Source of the DNA: Streptomyces sp. NBC_00443
GTDB taxonomy: Bacteria; Actinomycetota; Actinomycetes; Streptomycetales; Streptomycetaceae
Assembly: GCF_036014175.1 (NCBI RefSeq)
Contig: NZ_CP107917.1
Span: 3,410,001 to 3,474,000 of the forward strand
Length of the DNA: 64,000 nucleotides
Direction: 5' to 3'
The position numbers and the translations under genes are program-made. Positions 8,337-17,965 of this stretch are shown here, one piece after another; position 1 is the first letter of the stretch; each line of letters opens with the position of its first letter. The notes under the pieces were generated by a model. The model searched no databases, had not been told where the DNA came from, and saw nothing but the letters and a program-made list of their open reading frames with translations.

Positions 8337-9485
8337 TCACGGCAGCCGCCCCCGGAACCGCCGCCGCTCCACCGCCCCCTCCCCGGAGGGCTCCGCGTCG
8401 GCGAGGCGTACGACCGGGTCGTCCGGCCCCGCCCGCCCGGCGACGACCGGCCTGTCGGCCAGCACGGCCTTGGCCTGGTACTGCGCGGCATCGGCCAGCC
8501 GGAACAACCGCCGGGCAGAAAGCACGGCCCCGATCGGATCCTCCGTGGACGCGACCCCGCACGCCACCCCCTCCCCGAGCTCCAACTCGGCGGCCCGACG
8601 GCACAGTTCGTCCGCAGCCTTCACCACCTCGTCGGCAGCCGGCCCGACGGCCAGCAGACAGAACTCGTCACCGCCGAGCCGCGCCGCGAGAGCACCGGGC
8701 AACATGGCGCCGCACAACGACAGAACCGACCCGAACCGCTCCAGCAGACGGTCGCCCACCGCGTGTCCCTGGGTGTCGTTGACCCGCTTGAGCCCATTGA
8801 GGTCACAGACGACGAGGCTGACCACGACCCCGTCCCTGCGATGCCGCTCGATGGCCTCCTCCAACCGCACATCCACGGCACGCCGGTTGGCGAGCCCGGT
8901 GAGTGCGTCGGTGAACGCCAGGCGCCGCGCCTCCTCCAGCCGCTCGCTCTGCGCGAGGCCGGCGGCCACGACGGAGGCGAGCACGGTGGCGAAGTCGGCG
9001 TCCCCACGGCCGAAGACGGGAGCCCCGGCGGAACGGGCGACGTAGAGCTCCCCCCACGCCCGCCCGTTCAGCACGATCGGCGCGACGACACAGCACCCCC
9101 GCCCGCGACGTCGCAGGGCGGCGACGCGCTGGTGGCAGTACCCGGGCTGCCCGGCGGCGGGACCGTCGGCCGTCTCCACCCAGGCGTTGGGCTCCCCGCC
9201 CGAGGCCCACCGCTCATGCAGGAACTCGGTGATCTCCGGGAACTGATGCACGGGATAGGCCTCGTCACTGGGGAACTCCTCCTCCCCCTGGGTGCGGTCC
9301 CCCACGTTCACCAGCACCCGCAACCGCCCGAGCTCCCGCTCCCACACCGACAGCGCGGCGAAACTCCCGGCCAGCGCCCGGCACGCCCCGGACGCCGCCG
9401 CCCGCCAGGACTCACGCGGGGTGTGCACCGCCGCCATCCCCTGCGCCAACGCCACTACGGCCGCGAGCCGTGTGTCCTCACCCAT
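8337..9485 (-). CDS. GAF-GGDEF diguanylate cyclase
   Basis: A 382-residue soluble protein predicted to make cyclic di-GMP, which controls development in Streptomyces. Residues of roughly 25-180 form a GAF-like sensory region, and the GGDEF domain follows from about 190 (FTDALTGLANRR). The active-site signature GGDEF is intact at 271-275, with DLNGLKRVND supplying metal and nucleotide contacts. I do not see an RxxD inhibitory site five residues upstream. The protein corresponds in position to the S. coelicolor GAF-GGDEF protein I recall as CdgE, but I am not certain of the name. The ATG at 9485 has TAACCT 6 nt upstream, suggesting a leaderless transcript. Confidence 0.88.
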   Translation of the reverse strand: MGEDTRLAAVVALAQGMAAVHTPRESWRAAASGACRALAGSFAALSVWERELGRLRVLVNVGDRTQGEEEFPSDEAYPVHQFPEITEFLHERWASGGEPNAWVETADGPAAGQPGYCHQRVAALRRRGRGCCVVAPIVLNGRAWGELYVARSAGAPVFGRGDADFATVLASVVAAGLAQSERLEEARRLAFTDALTGLANRRAVDVRLEEAIERHRRDGVVVSLVVCDLNGLKRVNDTQGHAVGDRLLERFGSVLSLCGAMLPGALAARLGGDEFCLLAVGPAADEVVKAADELCRRAAELELGEGVACGVASTEDPIGAVLSARRLFRLADAAQYQAKAVLADRPVVAGRAGPDDPVVRLADAEPSGEGAVERRRFRGRLP

Positions 9486-9491
9486 CACTCC

Positions 9492-9497
9492 AGGTTA
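9492..9497 (-). promoter_or_regulatory. Predicted -10 box (TAACCT) of the GGDEF gene
   Basis: TAACCT lies 6 nt before the ATG at 9485. The GGAG between them overlaps the start codon too closely to act as a normal ribosome binding site. Confidence 0.4.
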
Positions 9498-9593
9498 GGG
9501 AGGTTTGCCATGATTTGGGACTTTGGTGTGGCGAACGGGGAGCTCAACACCGGCCTACGAGCCGAAAGGCGCCCCCACTCCCCCGACCACCCG

Positions 9594-10388
9594 TCACTCC
9601 CCCGGCCACTCAGGCTTCCGCTTCTCATTGAACGCGGCCACGCCCTCCGACCGGTCCCCCGAGAACGCCGTGGCCCGCCAGGCCGCGTCCTCGACCTCCA
9701 GCCCGGCCCGCAGGTCCATGCCGTGCCCCACCCGCAGCGCCCGCTTGGCGGCCCGCAGCCCGACCGGCGAGTTCGCGGCGATCCGAGCCCCGAGGGCCAG
9801 CGCCTGTTCCCGGTCCTGCCCCTCCTCCACCAGCTCATCCACCAACCCGAGCTCCCGGGCCTCGACGGCCTCGACCCGGCGCGCGGTGAAGATCAGCTCC
9901 GCGGCCCTGGCCGCGCCCACCCGCCGCGGCAGCAACTGCGTACCTCCACCCCCCGGAATCACCCCGACCGACACCTCGGGCAGCCCCACCACGGCCGTAC
10001 GGTCGGCCACGATCACGTCGCACGACAGCGCCAGTTCGAAGCCACCCCCCAGCGCGAAGCCGTGCACCGCCGCGATCGTCGGGACCGGCAACTCCAGCAC
10101 CCCCGTGTACGCCCCGCGCGCCACCGGCCGCTGCCGCACCAGGTCGGCGTCGCTGAAGGAGTTCCGCTCCTTCAGATCCGCACCGACACAGAACGCCCGC
10201 TCATGCGTCGAGGTCAGGACGACCGCCCGTACGCCGTTGTCCGCGCCCAGCGCCGCACACGCCCCAGCGATCGAACGGGCCATCTCCGTCGACACGGCGT
10301 TCATGGCCTTGGGCCGGTCGAGTACGAGCTCCGCGACATGCCCGTGCCTGCGCACCAGCACGAACTCGCCGTACCGCTCCTCACTCAT
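9594..10388 (-). CDS. Enoyl-CoA hydratase/isomerase family protein
   Basis: A 264-residue crotonase-fold enzyme, probably hydrating 2-enoyl-CoA in fatty-acid or amino-acid breakdown. Visible features are the LDRPKAMNAVS N-terminal block, the oxyanion-hole segments (CVGADLKER and HGFALGGGFELALSCD), and the conserved LPEVSVGVIPGGGGTQ, whose Glu and the later Glu position carry catalysis in true hydratases. Length is typical. The ATG at 10388 has a good GGAGGG site 4 nt upstream. There is no operon partner, so the exact acyl-CoA substrate cannot be given. Confidence 0.88.
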   Translation of the reverse strand: MSEERYGEFVLVRRHGHVAELVLDRPKAMNAVSTEMARSIAGACAALGADNGVRAVVLTSTHERAFCVGADLKERNSFSDADLVRQRPVARGAYTGVLELPVPTIAAVHGFALGGGFELALSCDVIVADRTAVVGLPEVSVGVIPGGGGTQLLPRRVGAARAAELIFTARRVEAVEARELGLVDELVEEGQDREQALALGARIAANSPVGLRAAKRALRVGHGMDLRAGLEVEDAAWRATAFSGDRSEGVAAFNEKRKPEWPGE

Positions 10389-10602
10389 GACACCCTCCGG
10401 TTAACGCGGGTTAACAACACTCGCCCCGATCATCGCAGCCGGGCCCCTCCGGGGAAAGGCCCACCGCGAGCGGTTCCCGAGTCGAGTCCCGACACCCCGT
10501 TCGAGTGACATCCCGCCCAACTCCCGCCCTACCGCCAACGACAGCGCATAACGTGCGCGAGCCACGGCGCATGGGGGCGCGAGCGCGTTGGGAGGGGTCG
10601 TG

Positions 10603-11259
10603 ATGGGTGTGACGGCGGAAGGACCGCAGGCGAGAGGGCCGGCGGCGCGGGGTCCCGAAGCGAGTGAGGCGCCGGCGGACACCGAGGCGGTCGGCCGCCT
10701 CTTCGGCGCCCGCGGCCGCCATCGCCGGCCCCGCCCCCGCAAGGCCCTCCTCGCGGCCGGAGGCCTCGCCCTGGCCGCCGGCGCCCTGAGCCTCGTACGC
10801 CTGACCCCCGACCCGAACGTCACCGGCCTCGGCGCGGCGGAAGCCGACCCCGCGCCGGCGCCCGGCACGGACACGGACACGGACAGCGCGACCAACGCCG
10901 CCGCGACGGTCCCGACGGCCACCCCGAAGCCGAGCCCGTCAGCGACCTCCGTCATGGGCGGCCTGGGCACAACACCTACGACGGGCACGATCGTCGTACC
11001 CACCACGAAGAGCGCTGCCACTACGCCCTCCGATGACCGGGGCCGCCCGGCGGACACCGCCGCCGCACCCACCCCCGTACCGGCCCCACCGGCGACGAAC
11101 GGTCACGCACAGCAACCGGCCCCGGCCCCCACCGAGCCCGCGACACCCAGCCGGCCCGCGTCCAACCCCCCGACCCCACAGCCGGACCGCTCCGACGACG
11201 GCAGCGTGTGCATCCCGATCATCGGCCTCTGCGTGGACCATCCGGCCGGCGGCAGCTGA
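10603..11259 (+). CDS. Proline/threonine-rich membrane-anchored hypothetical protein
   Basis: A 218-residue protein of unknown function. A basic segment (RGRHRRPRPRK) precedes one hydrophobic stretch at about 50-68, which would be a membrane anchor. The rest is a low-complexity Pro/Ala/Thr-rich extracellular stalk ending in a short Cys-containing motif (VCIPIIGLCVD) whose two cysteines could pair. The ATG at 10603 follows GGGAGGGG by 5 nt. The gene converges on the adenylate cyclase gene with only 7 bp between stop codons. Confidence 0.65.
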   Translation: MGVTAEGPQARGPAARGPEASEAPADTEAVGRLFGARGRHRRPRPRKALLAAGGLALAAGALSLVRLTPDPNVTGLGAAEADPAPAPGTDTDTDSATNAAATVPTATPKPSPSATSVMGGLGTTPTTGTIVVPTTKSAATTPSDDRGRPADTAAAPTPVPAPPATNGHAQQPAPAPTEPATPSRPASNPPTPQPDRSDDGSVCIPIIGLCVDHPAGGS

Positions 11260-11266
11260 GCGGCGC

Positions 11267-12394
11267 TCAGTCCGCCGGCAACGCCCTGCGCGTCAGCAGC
11301 CACGGCTCGACGACCCCAAGCCCTCGCACCGGCCGCTGCCACATCGGCTGCAGCGCGAACCGGTACACCGGCGGCTCCTCGCCTTCCTTCTCCGCCGCGA
11401 CCGCGGCCTCCGCCGCCTCCGCCTCAGAGGCAGGCGCCTCACCCGACCGGATGAGATCCTCCGCGAACGCACTGTCGACGAGGACCGCGTCACGCGGAGC
11501 TATCGACGTCAGCCGGGAGGCGAGGTTCACGGTCGTACCGAAGACATCGCCCATTCGGGTGGTCACCGTGCCGAAGGCGATGCCGACGCGCAGCTCGGGC
11601 ATCGTCTCGTCGCCCGCCATCGTCTCGATGAGCCGCAGGGCGATCTCCGCGGCGACCGCCGCGTCGTCGGCCGAGAAGAGCACCTCGTCGCCGAGCGTCT
11701 TGACCAGTCGCCCGCCGCGCGCGGCCACCAGGTCGGCCGCGGTGGTCTCGAAGGCCTCGACGAGTTCGCCGAGTTCCTCCTCCTCCATCCGGCGGGTCAG
11801 CCGCGTGAACCCGACGAGGTCCGCGAAGCCGACGCACAGCCGCCGGTCGACCATCTCCTCGTCGTCGGCGGCCTGCACGACCCGGCCGGTCGCAGCGGCG
11901 AGCTGGCGGCGCCAGACATAGACGAGGAACTCCTCCAGTTCGGGCAGGAGCAGCTCGACCAGGGGATACGTCACCTCGGTCCGCGTCATCCCCGGCTCCG
12001 GCGGCTCGGTGAGCCCCTCCAGGAACGAGTCGATCTGCCAGTCGGCCAGACGGGCGGTGGTCTGCCCGGTGGATCTGGCCACCTGCACGGCCATGGCCTC
12101 GCTGAGCAGCCCCGCCTCGACGAGACCGGCGAGTCGCCTGAGCGCCAGTACGTCCGCCTCGGTCAGCGCCTTGGCCTGGCCGATGTCGGCGAAGCCCATG
12201 GCCCGCCAGAACCGGGACGCCAGCTCCATGGAGACACCGGCGCTACGGGCTGCCTGAAACGGGGTGTAGCGCCGCTCGGCACCGAGGATGAGCTGTTCGA
12301 GGCGCAGCGCGAGCGGGTCCTCGCCGGGGTCGGCGTCGGGGGGATCCACCCGGCCGTCCTCGCCCGCGCCGGAGCCCGTGTCGTCGACGGTCAC
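11267..12394 (-). CDS. cya: Class III adenylate cyclase
   Basis: A 375-residue cytoplasmic cyclase that makes cAMP from ATP; in S. coelicolor the equivalent Cya is needed for germination and development. The N-terminal 160 residues form a helical regulatory region often found in actinobacterial cyclases. The cyclase domain begins near VDRRLCVGFADLVGFTRL, giving the first metal-binding Asp, and continues with GRLVKTLGDEVLF and RVGIAFGTVTTRMGDVFG, then the NLASRL motif. The GTG at 12394 has GGAAGG about 9 nt upstream. It converges on the Pro-rich protein gene. The gene name is from family and context, not a database search. Confidence 0.88.
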   Translation of the reverse strand: MTVDDTGSGAGEDGRVDPPDADPGEDPLALRLEQLILGAERRYTPFQAARSAGVSMELASRFWRAMGFADIGQAKALTEADVLALRRLAGLVEAGLLSEAMAVQVARSTGQTTARLADWQIDSFLEGLTEPPEPGMTRTEVTYPLVELLLPELEEFLVYVWRRQLAAATGRVVQAADDEEMVDRRLCVGFADLVGFTRLTRRMEEEELGELVEAFETTAADLVAARGGRLVKTLGDEVLFSADDAAVAAEIALRLIETMAGDETMPELRVGIAFGTVTTRMGDVFGTTVNLASRLTSIAPRDAVLVDSAFAEDLIRSGEAPASEAEAAEAAVAAEKEGEEPPVYRFALQPMWQRPVRGLGVVEPWLLTRRALPAD

Positions 12395-12491
12395 GCCTGT
12401 TGCCCTTCCGATCTGCCGCGGTCAGTAATCGACCGGCCTTCACTTTACGGCAGGTGTGGGCCACCTCACTCCGGAAGCCCGGCAGGCGAAG

Positions 12492-13352
12492 TCACGCCAA
12501 CCTCAAGTGCACGATGTCGCCTGCTCCCACCGGCTCCTGCACGCCCTCCGCGGTGGCCAGCACCAGCCGCCCGTCCCCGTCGATCGCGACCGCCTCTCCC
12601 ATGATCGACCGATGCCCCGGGAGCTCGGCCCGCACCACTCTTCCCAGCGTCGCGCACCCGGCCGCATACGTCTCCTGGAGCTCGCTCACCACCGGATCGC
12701 CCGTCGCGGCCCGCCACCGCCCGTACCACTCCTCCAGCGAGCGCAGGATGCCGCGCAGCAGGGTGTCCCGGTCCGTGCTCACGGCTCCGGCGAGGGCCAG
12801 GGAGCCCGCCTGCGGCACCGGCAGCTCGTCCGCACGCAGCGTGACGTTGATGCCGACGCCGATGACCACGCCTGCGTCTCCGGCCCGCTCCGCCAGGATG
12901 CCGCCGGCCTTGCGTTCCTCGCCGCCGACGGTCACCAGCAGGTCGTTCGGCCACTTGAGTGCCGTGTCGACGCCTGCCGCGCGCGACAGGCCCGTCGCCA
13001 CGGCGACGCCCGTGAGGAGCGGCAGCCATCCCCAGCGGGCCGCCGGCACCTCGGCCGGGTTCAGCAGCACGGAGAAGAACAGCCCCGAGCGGGGCGGTGC
13101 CGTCCAGGTGCGGTCCAGGCGGCCCTTGCCGGCCGTCTGCTCCTCGGCGACCAGCACCGAGCCCTCGACCGCCTTGCCGTCGGTCGCCAGGCCCACCAGG
13201 TCGGTGTTGGTGGAGCCGGTGCGCTGCACCACCTCCACCTCGCGCCACAGCCCGCCCTCGCGGACGAGCCCGCGCCGCAGTGCGGCGGCGTTCAGCGGCG
13301 GGCGGTCCAGGTCGGACCAACGGCTGTCGTCTGATGCATCTCGCGGCGTCAT
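12492..13352 (-). CDS. birA: Biotin--[acetyl-CoA-carboxylase] ligase
   Basis: A 286-residue class I biotin protein ligase that activates biotin with ATP and attaches it to the lysine of biotin carboxyl carrier domains. The likely main substrate here is AccA2, encoded 5 kb away. Motifs visible are RTGSTNTDL, the adenylate loop variant GKGRLDRTW, KWPNDLL and AGGILAE, with the C-terminal SH3-like domain ending in GDIVHLRL. It lacks the N-terminal DNA-binding domain of bifunctional BirA. The ATG at 13352 has AGGGTGG about 7 nt upstream. It is divergent from pccB, which encodes another subunit of the carboxylase. Confidence 0.93.
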   Translation of the reverse strand: MTPRDASDDSRWSDLDRPPLNAAALRRGLVREGGLWREVEVVQRTGSTNTDLVGLATDGKAVEGSVLVAEEQTAGKGRLDRTWTAPPRSGLFFSVLLNPAEVPAARWGWLPLLTGVAVATGLSRAAGVDTALKWPNDLLVTVGGEERKAGGILAERAGDAGVVIGVGINVTLRADELPVPQAGSLALAGAVSTDRDTLLRGILRSLEEWYGRWRAATGDPVVSELQETYAAGCATLGRVVRAELPGHRSIMGEAVAIDGDGRLVLATAEGVQEPVGAGDIVHLRLA

Positions 13353-13462
13353 GCAAGCCACCCTAGGTGTGTGAAACGCCGCACTGCTGATTCGTAGGCC
13401 CCCCACTACTCTACGGATGAGTAACCGTCCCCCCTTTTGAGCAGGCAGGGAGCGCCATCCCG

Positions 13463-15085
13463 ATGTCCGAGCCGGAAGAGCGTCACGAGATCCAAGAGAC
13501 CCAAGGGATCGACATCCACACCACCGCGGGCAAGCTCGCGGATCTCCAGCGCCGTATCGAGGAAGCGACGCACGCCGGCTCCGCACGCGCCGTCGAAAAG
13601 CAGCACGCCAAGGGCAAGTTGACGGCCCGTGAGCGCATCGACCTCCTCCTCGACGAGGGGTCCTTCGTCGAGCTCGACGAGTTCGCCAGGCACCGCTCGA
13701 CCAACTTCGGCCTGGAGACCAACCGCCCGTACGGCGACGGTGTCGTCACCGGGTACGGGACCGTCGACGGCCGCCCCGTCGCCGTGTTCTCGCAGGACTT
13801 CACCGTGTTCGGCGGCGCGCTGGGCGAGGTCTACGGCCAGAAGATCGTCAAGGTCATGGACTTCGCACTGAAGACCGGCTGTCCGGTCATCGGCATCAAC
13901 GACTCCGGCGGCGCCCGCATCCAGGAGGGCGTGGCCTCGCTGGGCGCGTACGGCGAGATCTTCCGCCGCAACACCCACGCCAGCGGTGTGATCCCGCAGA
14001 TCTCCCTCGTCGTCGGGCCCTGCGCGGGCGGTGCGGTCTACTCCCCCGCCATCACCGACTTCACGATCATGGTCGACCAGACCTCGCACATGTTCATCAC
14101 CGGCCCGGACGTCATCAAGACGGTCACCGGCGAGGACGTCGGCTTCGAGGAGCTGGGCGGCGCGCGCACCCACAACTCCGCCTCGGGCGTGGCGCATCAC
14201 ATGGCCGGCGACGAGAAGGACGCCATCGAGTACGTCAAGCAGCTGCTGTCGTACCTGCCGTCCAACAACCTCTCCGAGCCCCCGGCGTTCCCGGAGGAGG
14301 CCGACCTCACCGTCACGGCCGAGGACCTGGAGCTGGACACGCTGGTCCCGGACAGCGCGAACCAGCCGTACGACATGCACGCGGTGATCGAGCACATCCT
14401 GGACGACGCCGAGTTCTTCGAGACGCAGCCGCTGTTCGCCCCGAACATCGTCACCGGGTACGGACGCGTCGAGGGCCGCCCGGTCGGCATCGTCGCCAAC
14501 CAGCCGATGCAGTTCGCCGGCTGTCTCGACATCGCCGCCTCCGAGAAGGCCGCGCGCTTCGTGCGCACCTGCGACGCCTTCAACGTCCCGGTGATCACCT
14601 TCGTCGACGTGCCCGGCTTCCTCCCGGGCGTCGACCAGGAGCACGACGGCATCATCCGCCGCGGCGCCAAGCTGATCTACGCCTACGCCGAGGCGACGGT
14701 CCCGCTGATCACGATCATCACCCGCAAGGCCTTCGGCGGCGCCTACGACGTCATGGGCTCCAAGCACCTCGGCGCCGACCTCAACCTGGCCTGGCCCACC
14801 GCCCAGATCGCCGTCATGGGCGCCCAGGGCGCGGTCAACATCCTGCACCGGCGCACCATCGCGGAAGCGGCGTCGAGCGGCGAGGATGTCGAGGCGGTGC
14901 GCGCCCGGCTGATCCAGGAATACGAGGACGCGCTCCTCAACCCCTACGTCGCGGCCGAGCGCGGCTACGTCGACGCGGTGATCATGCCGTCCGAGACCCG
15001 CCGCCATGTCGTACGGGGCCTGCGTCAGCTGCGCACCAAGCGGGCATCCCTGCCCCCGAAGAAGCACGGCAACATCCCCCTCTAG
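13463..15085 (+). CDS. pccB: Propionyl-CoA carboxylase beta (carboxyltransferase) subunit
   Basis: A 540-residue carboxyltransferase that moves CO2 from carboxybiotin on AccA2 to propionyl-CoA, giving methylmalonyl-CoA for polyketides and odd-chain metabolism. The N and C crotonase-like halves are complete: SGGARIQEG and [10 protein letters not shown] in the first, [20 protein letters not shown] and [15 protein letters not shown] in the second. Asp429 in GGAYDVMG corresponds to the residue (Asp422 in S. coelicolor PccB) reported to favour propionyl-CoA, whereas AccB has Ile. GGGAG precedes the ATG. pccE follows after 17 bp, so they form one operon. Confidence 0.95.
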   Translation: MSEPEERHEIQETQGIDIHTTAGKLADLQRRIEEATHAGSARAVEKQHAKGKLTARERIDLLLDEGSFVELDEFARHRSTNFGLETNRPYGDGVVTGYGTVDGRPVAVFSQDFTVFGGALGEVYGQKIVKVMDFALKTGCPVIGINDSGGARIQEGVASLGAYGEIFRRNTHASGVIPQISLVVGPCAGGAVYSPAITDFTIMVDQTSHMFITGPDVIKTVTGEDVGFEELGGARTHNSASGVAHHMAGDEKDAIEYVKQLLSYLPSNNLSEPPAFPEEADLTVTAEDLELDTLVPDSANQPYDMHAVIEHILDDAEFFETQPLFAPNIVTGYGRVEGRPVGIVANQPMQFAGCLDIAASEKAARFVRTCDAFNVPVITFVDVPGFLPGVDQEHDGIIRRGAKLIYAYAEATVPLITIITRKAFGGAYDVMGSKHLGADLNLAWPTAQIAVMGAQGAVNILHRRTIAEAASSGEDVEAVRARLIQEYEDALLNPYVAAERGYVDAVIMPSETRRHVVRGLRQLRTKRASLPPKKHGNIPL

Positions 15086-15102
15086 GCCTGCTGGGAGCCG
15101 TC

Positions 15103-15312
15103 ATGAACATCAAGGTCCTCCGGGGCAACCCGACACCCGAGGAGCTGGCCGCCGCACTGGCGGTGGTCCGCGCCCGCGCCGCGGCGGCAGCATCCACGCC
15201 GCCCGGCGCACCCAAGCCGCGGGACGGGTGGTCGGACCCGTCCCGCATCGCCGCGCACCGGCTGCCGCAGCCGGGTCCGTCGACGTGGGCGCGCTCGTAC
15301 TGGCCCGGCTAA
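15103..15312 (+). CDS. pccE: Acyl-CoA carboxylase epsilon subunit
   Basis: A 69-residue small subunit that raises the activity of actinobacterial acyl-CoA carboxylase complexes. It begins MNIKVLRGNPTPEELAA, the hallmark of the epsilon family, and ends WARSYWPG. The middle is Ala/Pro-rich and probably disordered. The ATG at 15103 has GGGAG about 6 nt upstream, and the gene lies 17 bp after pccB. Its TAA stop overlaps the TAG stop of the convergent SGNH hydrolase gene. Confidence 0.92.
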   Translation: MNIKVLRGNPTPEELAAALAVVRARAAAAASTPPGAPKPRDGWSDPSRIAAHRLPQPGPSTWARSYWPG

Positions 15313-16439
15313 AGGGCCGTTGACACGGCTTCGGCCATCACCTCGTACCCGGCGTCGTTCGGGTGCAGGTGATCGCCGAAGTCGTACGACGGACGCAGCC
15401 GGTCCGGGTCCGCCCGATCGGCCAGCGCACGGTTCAGGTCCACCACCGTGTCGTACTCCCCCGAGCTGCGGATCCACTCGTTCAGCTCGTGACTGACCTT
15501 CGCCGCCCGCTCGCCCCAGTGGTCCGAGCCCCCGAACGGCAGCAGCGTCGCACCGATCACCCTCAGTCCCGCCGCCCTGCCCTGCCGTATCAACTCCCGG
15601 TGTCCGGCGATGAGTTCCCCGGCCTCCACCGGCGGCGCCGGCTTGTAGGTCGGCTGCTCGTCCGTCTCGCTGAAGCCGATGTCGTTCAGGCCCAGCAGGA
15701 CGACGAGCGTGTCCGCGCCCGGCCGGTCGAGGACGTCCCGGCGCAACCGGTGGACGCCCTTCTCGCCGTACCACGCCGAGTCGTTGAGCAGCAGGTTCCC
15801 GCCGATCCCCGCGTTCAGGACCGGCCGCCCCGTGCGCTGGGCGAGGACGTCCGACCAACGCCGGTTCGCACCCGGCGTCGACCCGAACCCGTCGGTGATC
15901 GAGTCGCCGAAGAGGGCGACGGCGTCCGTGCGGCCGGCGTCGACCTCCACGGCCGACAGGAAGTACCAGGACTCGGTCGCCGCGTCGAAGCCCTCGGCGC
16001 CCGGGTCCGCCGTCCGGTCGCCCTCGCCCCGGTAACTGGTCGCGAAGGCCTGGGCGTGGAAGGTCGCGGGGCCGGTGGTGGAGTCGAAGTGGAGCGTGAC
16101 GGTCACCGACTCACCGGCGGCGCTCGTGAGGAGGACGTCGTCGCTGACCAGCTCCCCGCGCGCGGGCATCTCGGCCTCGGCGGCGCCCCCGAAGGTGAGC
16201 CGCACGAGCGACCCCGGTTCCACGGCTGCCCCGGCGGCCGTACGGCCCACACTCGCCCCCGCGACCCGGACGGGCGAGGTGCCGTACGCGTGGGAGAGCC
16301 GCACCCGCACCCGGCCGCCTCCCGCCGAGAGCCGCACGACCTGCCGCAGTGACTGGCGCCAGAAGCCCTCGCGGGACCAGTTGGGTGTGAAGCCCTCGCT
16401 GGGCAGCTGAGGTGCTGCGGTCCAGGAAGTGGTGAACAT
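15309..16439 (-). CDS. SGNH/GDSL-family hydrolase
   Basis: A 376-residue esterase-like protein. The N-terminal 170 residues form a beta-rich domain, and the SGNH hydrolase domain begins at VALFGDSITDGFGS (catalytic Ser). Block II and III residues appear in NAGIGGNLLL and LGLNDIGF, and the catalytic Asp/His pair in YDFGDHLHPNDAGY. I see no signal peptide, which suggests a cytoplasmic or non-classically exported enzyme acting on acylated carbohydrates or similar esters. The ATG at 16439 is chosen because GGAGGG lies 7 nt upstream. It overlaps the pccE stop codon by 4 bp, tail to tail. Confidence 0.85.
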   Translation of the reverse strand: MFTTSWTAAPQLPSEGFTPNWSREGFWRQSLRQVVRLSAGGGRVRVRLSHAYGTSPVRVAGASVGRTAAGAAVEPGSLVRLTFGGAAEAEMPARGELVSDDVLLTSAAGESVTVTLHFDSTTGPATFHAQAFATSYRGEGDRTADPGAEGFDAATESWYFLSAVEVDAGRTDAVALFGDSITDGFGSTPGANRRWSDVLAQRTGRPVLNAGIGGNLLLNDSAWYGEKGVHRLRRDVLDRPGADTLVVLLGLNDIGFSETDEQPTYKPAPPVEAGELIAGHRELIRQGRAAGLRVIGATLLPFGGSDHWGERAAKVSHELNEWIRSSGEYDTVVDLNRALADRADPDRLRPSYDFGDHLHPNDAGYEVMAEAVSTAL

Positions 16440-16550
16440 GACACGACCCTCCAAACGGGACTGTAATCCCTTTAGCTAATGGAACACTAGCACCGTTTAG
16501 GAGAAGTTGAGTATGCGTACTCAGGCGCCGCCGCGAACCGCCGACCGACG

Positions 16551-16688
16551 ATGGAAGGCATGCTGTGGTCCGACCCCGAGAACGAGCCGCCCGAGGAACT
16601 GCGCGAGACGCAGGAGATGTTGCGGCGGCTGGGCGTTCTCATGGCGCTGGCCATGGTGCTCACGATGATCGTGCTCGGTCTGAGGTGA
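16551..16688 (+). CDS. Small conserved single-pass membrane protein
   Basis: A 45-residue protein: [20 protein letters not shown], then a short helix, then a hydrophobic segment ([16 protein letters not shown]) ending LR. It is one predicted membrane helix with an acidic cytoplasmic start. I recall similar tiny proteins next to maf in other streptomycetes, which supports a real gene, but the function is unknown. Two starts are possible (16551 and 16560) and neither has a convincing ribosome binding site. A TGAGTA...TACTCA inverted repeat lies about 30 nt upstream and may belong to its promoter. maf starts 31 bp downstream. Confidence 0.6.
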   Translation: MEGMLWSDPENEPPEELRETQEMLRRLGVLMALAMVLTMIVLGLR

Positions 16689-16707
16689 GTCCGGCCGGGC
16701 GCGCCGA

Positions 16708-16713
16708 TACGCT
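16708..16713 (+). promoter_or_regulatory. Predicted -10 box (TACGCT) of maf, leaderless
   Basis: TACGCT lies 6 nt before the ATG at 16720, with no ribosome binding site. Confidence 0.4.
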
Positions 16714-16719
16714 GACGGC

Positions 16720-17340
16720 ATGACTGATCAGCCCCGCCGCCGGCTCGTCCTGGCCTCCCAGTCCCCCGCCCGGCTGAACCTCCTCCGCCAGGCGGGCCTG
16801 GCCCCGGAGGTCATCGTCAGCGGTGTCGACGAGGACGCCGTCACCGCGCCCACCCCCGCCGAGCTGGCCCTGGCCCTGGCCGAGGCGAAGGCTTCCGTCG
16901 TGGCGGCGAAACCCGAGGTCATGGGCGCGATCGTGATCGGCTGCGACTCGGTCCTGGACCTGGACGGCCAGGCCCTGGGCAAGCCGGCCGACGCCGAGGA
17001 GGCCACGGCGCGCTGGAAGTCGATGCGCGGCCGGGCGGGCACGCTGCAGACCGGCCACTGCATCTACGACACCGCGACCGGCCGGTACACCTCGGCCACC
17101 GCCTCCACCGTCGTCCGCTTCGGCGAGCCGACCGACGAGGAGGTCGCGGCGTACGTCGCCTCCGGCGAACCCCTCTACGTCGCCGGGGCGTTCACCCTGG
17201 ACGGCCGCTCGGCCCCGTTCATCGACGGCATCGACGGCGACCACGGCAATGTGATCGGCATCAGCCTGCCGCTGGTGCGCCGGCTGCTGGCGCACCTGGG
17301 CATCGGCATCACGGAGTTGTGGGCGCCGGCGGAGGCGTGA
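16720..17340 (+). CDS. maf: Maf-family nucleoside triphosphate pyrophosphatase
   Basis: A 206-residue house-cleaning enzyme that hydrolyses non-canonical or modified nucleoside triphosphates to monophosphates. Family signatures are [18 protein letters not shown] at the N-terminus, ALAEAKA, and [16 protein letters not shown], with the catalytic Asp in GCDSV. The usual Maf TVV motif appears as ASTVVRF. Length is standard. The 3' end overlaps the convergent membrane-protein gene by 32 bp. Confidence 0.9.
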   Translation: MTDQPRRRLVLASQSPARLNLLRQAGLAPEVIVSGVDEDAVTAPTPAELALALAEAKASVVAAKPEVMGAIVIGCDSVLDLDGQALGKPADAEEATARWKSMRGRAGTLQTGHCIYDTATGRYTSATASTVVRFGEPTDEEVAAYVASGEPLYVAGAFTLDGRSAPFIDGIDGDHGNVIGISLPLVRRLLAHLGIGITELWAPAEA

Positions 17341-17824
17341 CCGGAGAGCCTCCGGCCGGGGAACCTCCCGCCGGGGAGCCGTCGCCGCCCTTGCTCCCGT
17401 CAGGAGCGGCGTCGGCGTGCCCCTGAGGCGCTGCCTGGGCGTCGTACGTCATGAGCAGCAGCACTATCAGGGCGAGCACGACGACCATGAACAGGAACGC
17501 CGTCCAGCCCACCAGGCCCCAGGCGAGTGCACCCAGCAGTGCGTGCACCACGGCCGCGCTGATCAGCAGGATGCGGCCGAAGCCGGCCGGGGCGCGGTCG
17601 CGCACGGCCACGAGCAGGGCGACGAGGCCGCACAGCGCGAAGTAGGCGCCGAAGACCAGGCCGCCGACCTTCGAGGACACCGACATCATGTTCGGGTCGA
17701 GCCCCGCCAAGGACATGTCCTGACGGTCGACGACGACCCCGAGGAACCAGTTCACAGCGGCGATGCCGAGCGCCTCCGTGAAGAGCACGACCGCCACCAC
17801 CCACGCCACCGGCCTGCGCACCAC
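17309..17824 (-). CDS. Four-helix integral membrane protein of unknown function
   Basis: A protein of about 171 residues with four hydrophobic segments ([60 protein letters not shown] and [16 protein letters not shown]) and a Gly/Pro-rich cytoplasmic tail. The start is uncertain. The frame is open up to a TTG at 17965, but the codons upstream of 17824 have low GC at third positions and look non-coding, so the GTG at 17824 after GTGGGTGGGG is preferred. The stop lies inside the end of maf, giving a 32-bp tail-to-tail overlap. Confidence 0.6.
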   Translation of the reverse strand: MVRRPVAWVVAVVLFTEALGIAAVNWFLGVVVDRQDMSLAGLDPNMMSVSSKVGGLVFGAYFALCGLVALLVAVRDRAPAGFGRILLISAAVVHALLGALAWGLVGWTAFLFMVVVLALIVLLLMTYDAQAAPQGHADAAPDGSKGGDGSPAGGSPAGGSPVTPPPAPTTP

Positions 17825-17965
17825 CGGGCCCCACCCACTTCCGAGCTCCGCGCCGTTACCCCAAGTACGTTCAACTACATCGCGAACGCTACTAACGGGT
17901 AAACCCCGGGACAAGGGTTCGGTCGAGGGCAAAGAATCATTGGGCCATTCGTAGGGATTCCACAA

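Noticed and set aside
12466..13356. Long open frame antisense-phase to birA
   Set aside because: It shares the strand with birA in another frame and has Gly/Arg-rich non-protein-like composition; birA motifs are clear in the chosen frame.
16507..16522. TGAGTATGCGTACTCA as another copy of the nucleoside operator
   Set aside because: Its arms (TGAGTA...TACTCA) differ from CTACGC...GCGTAG and it precedes an unrelated small membrane protein gene.
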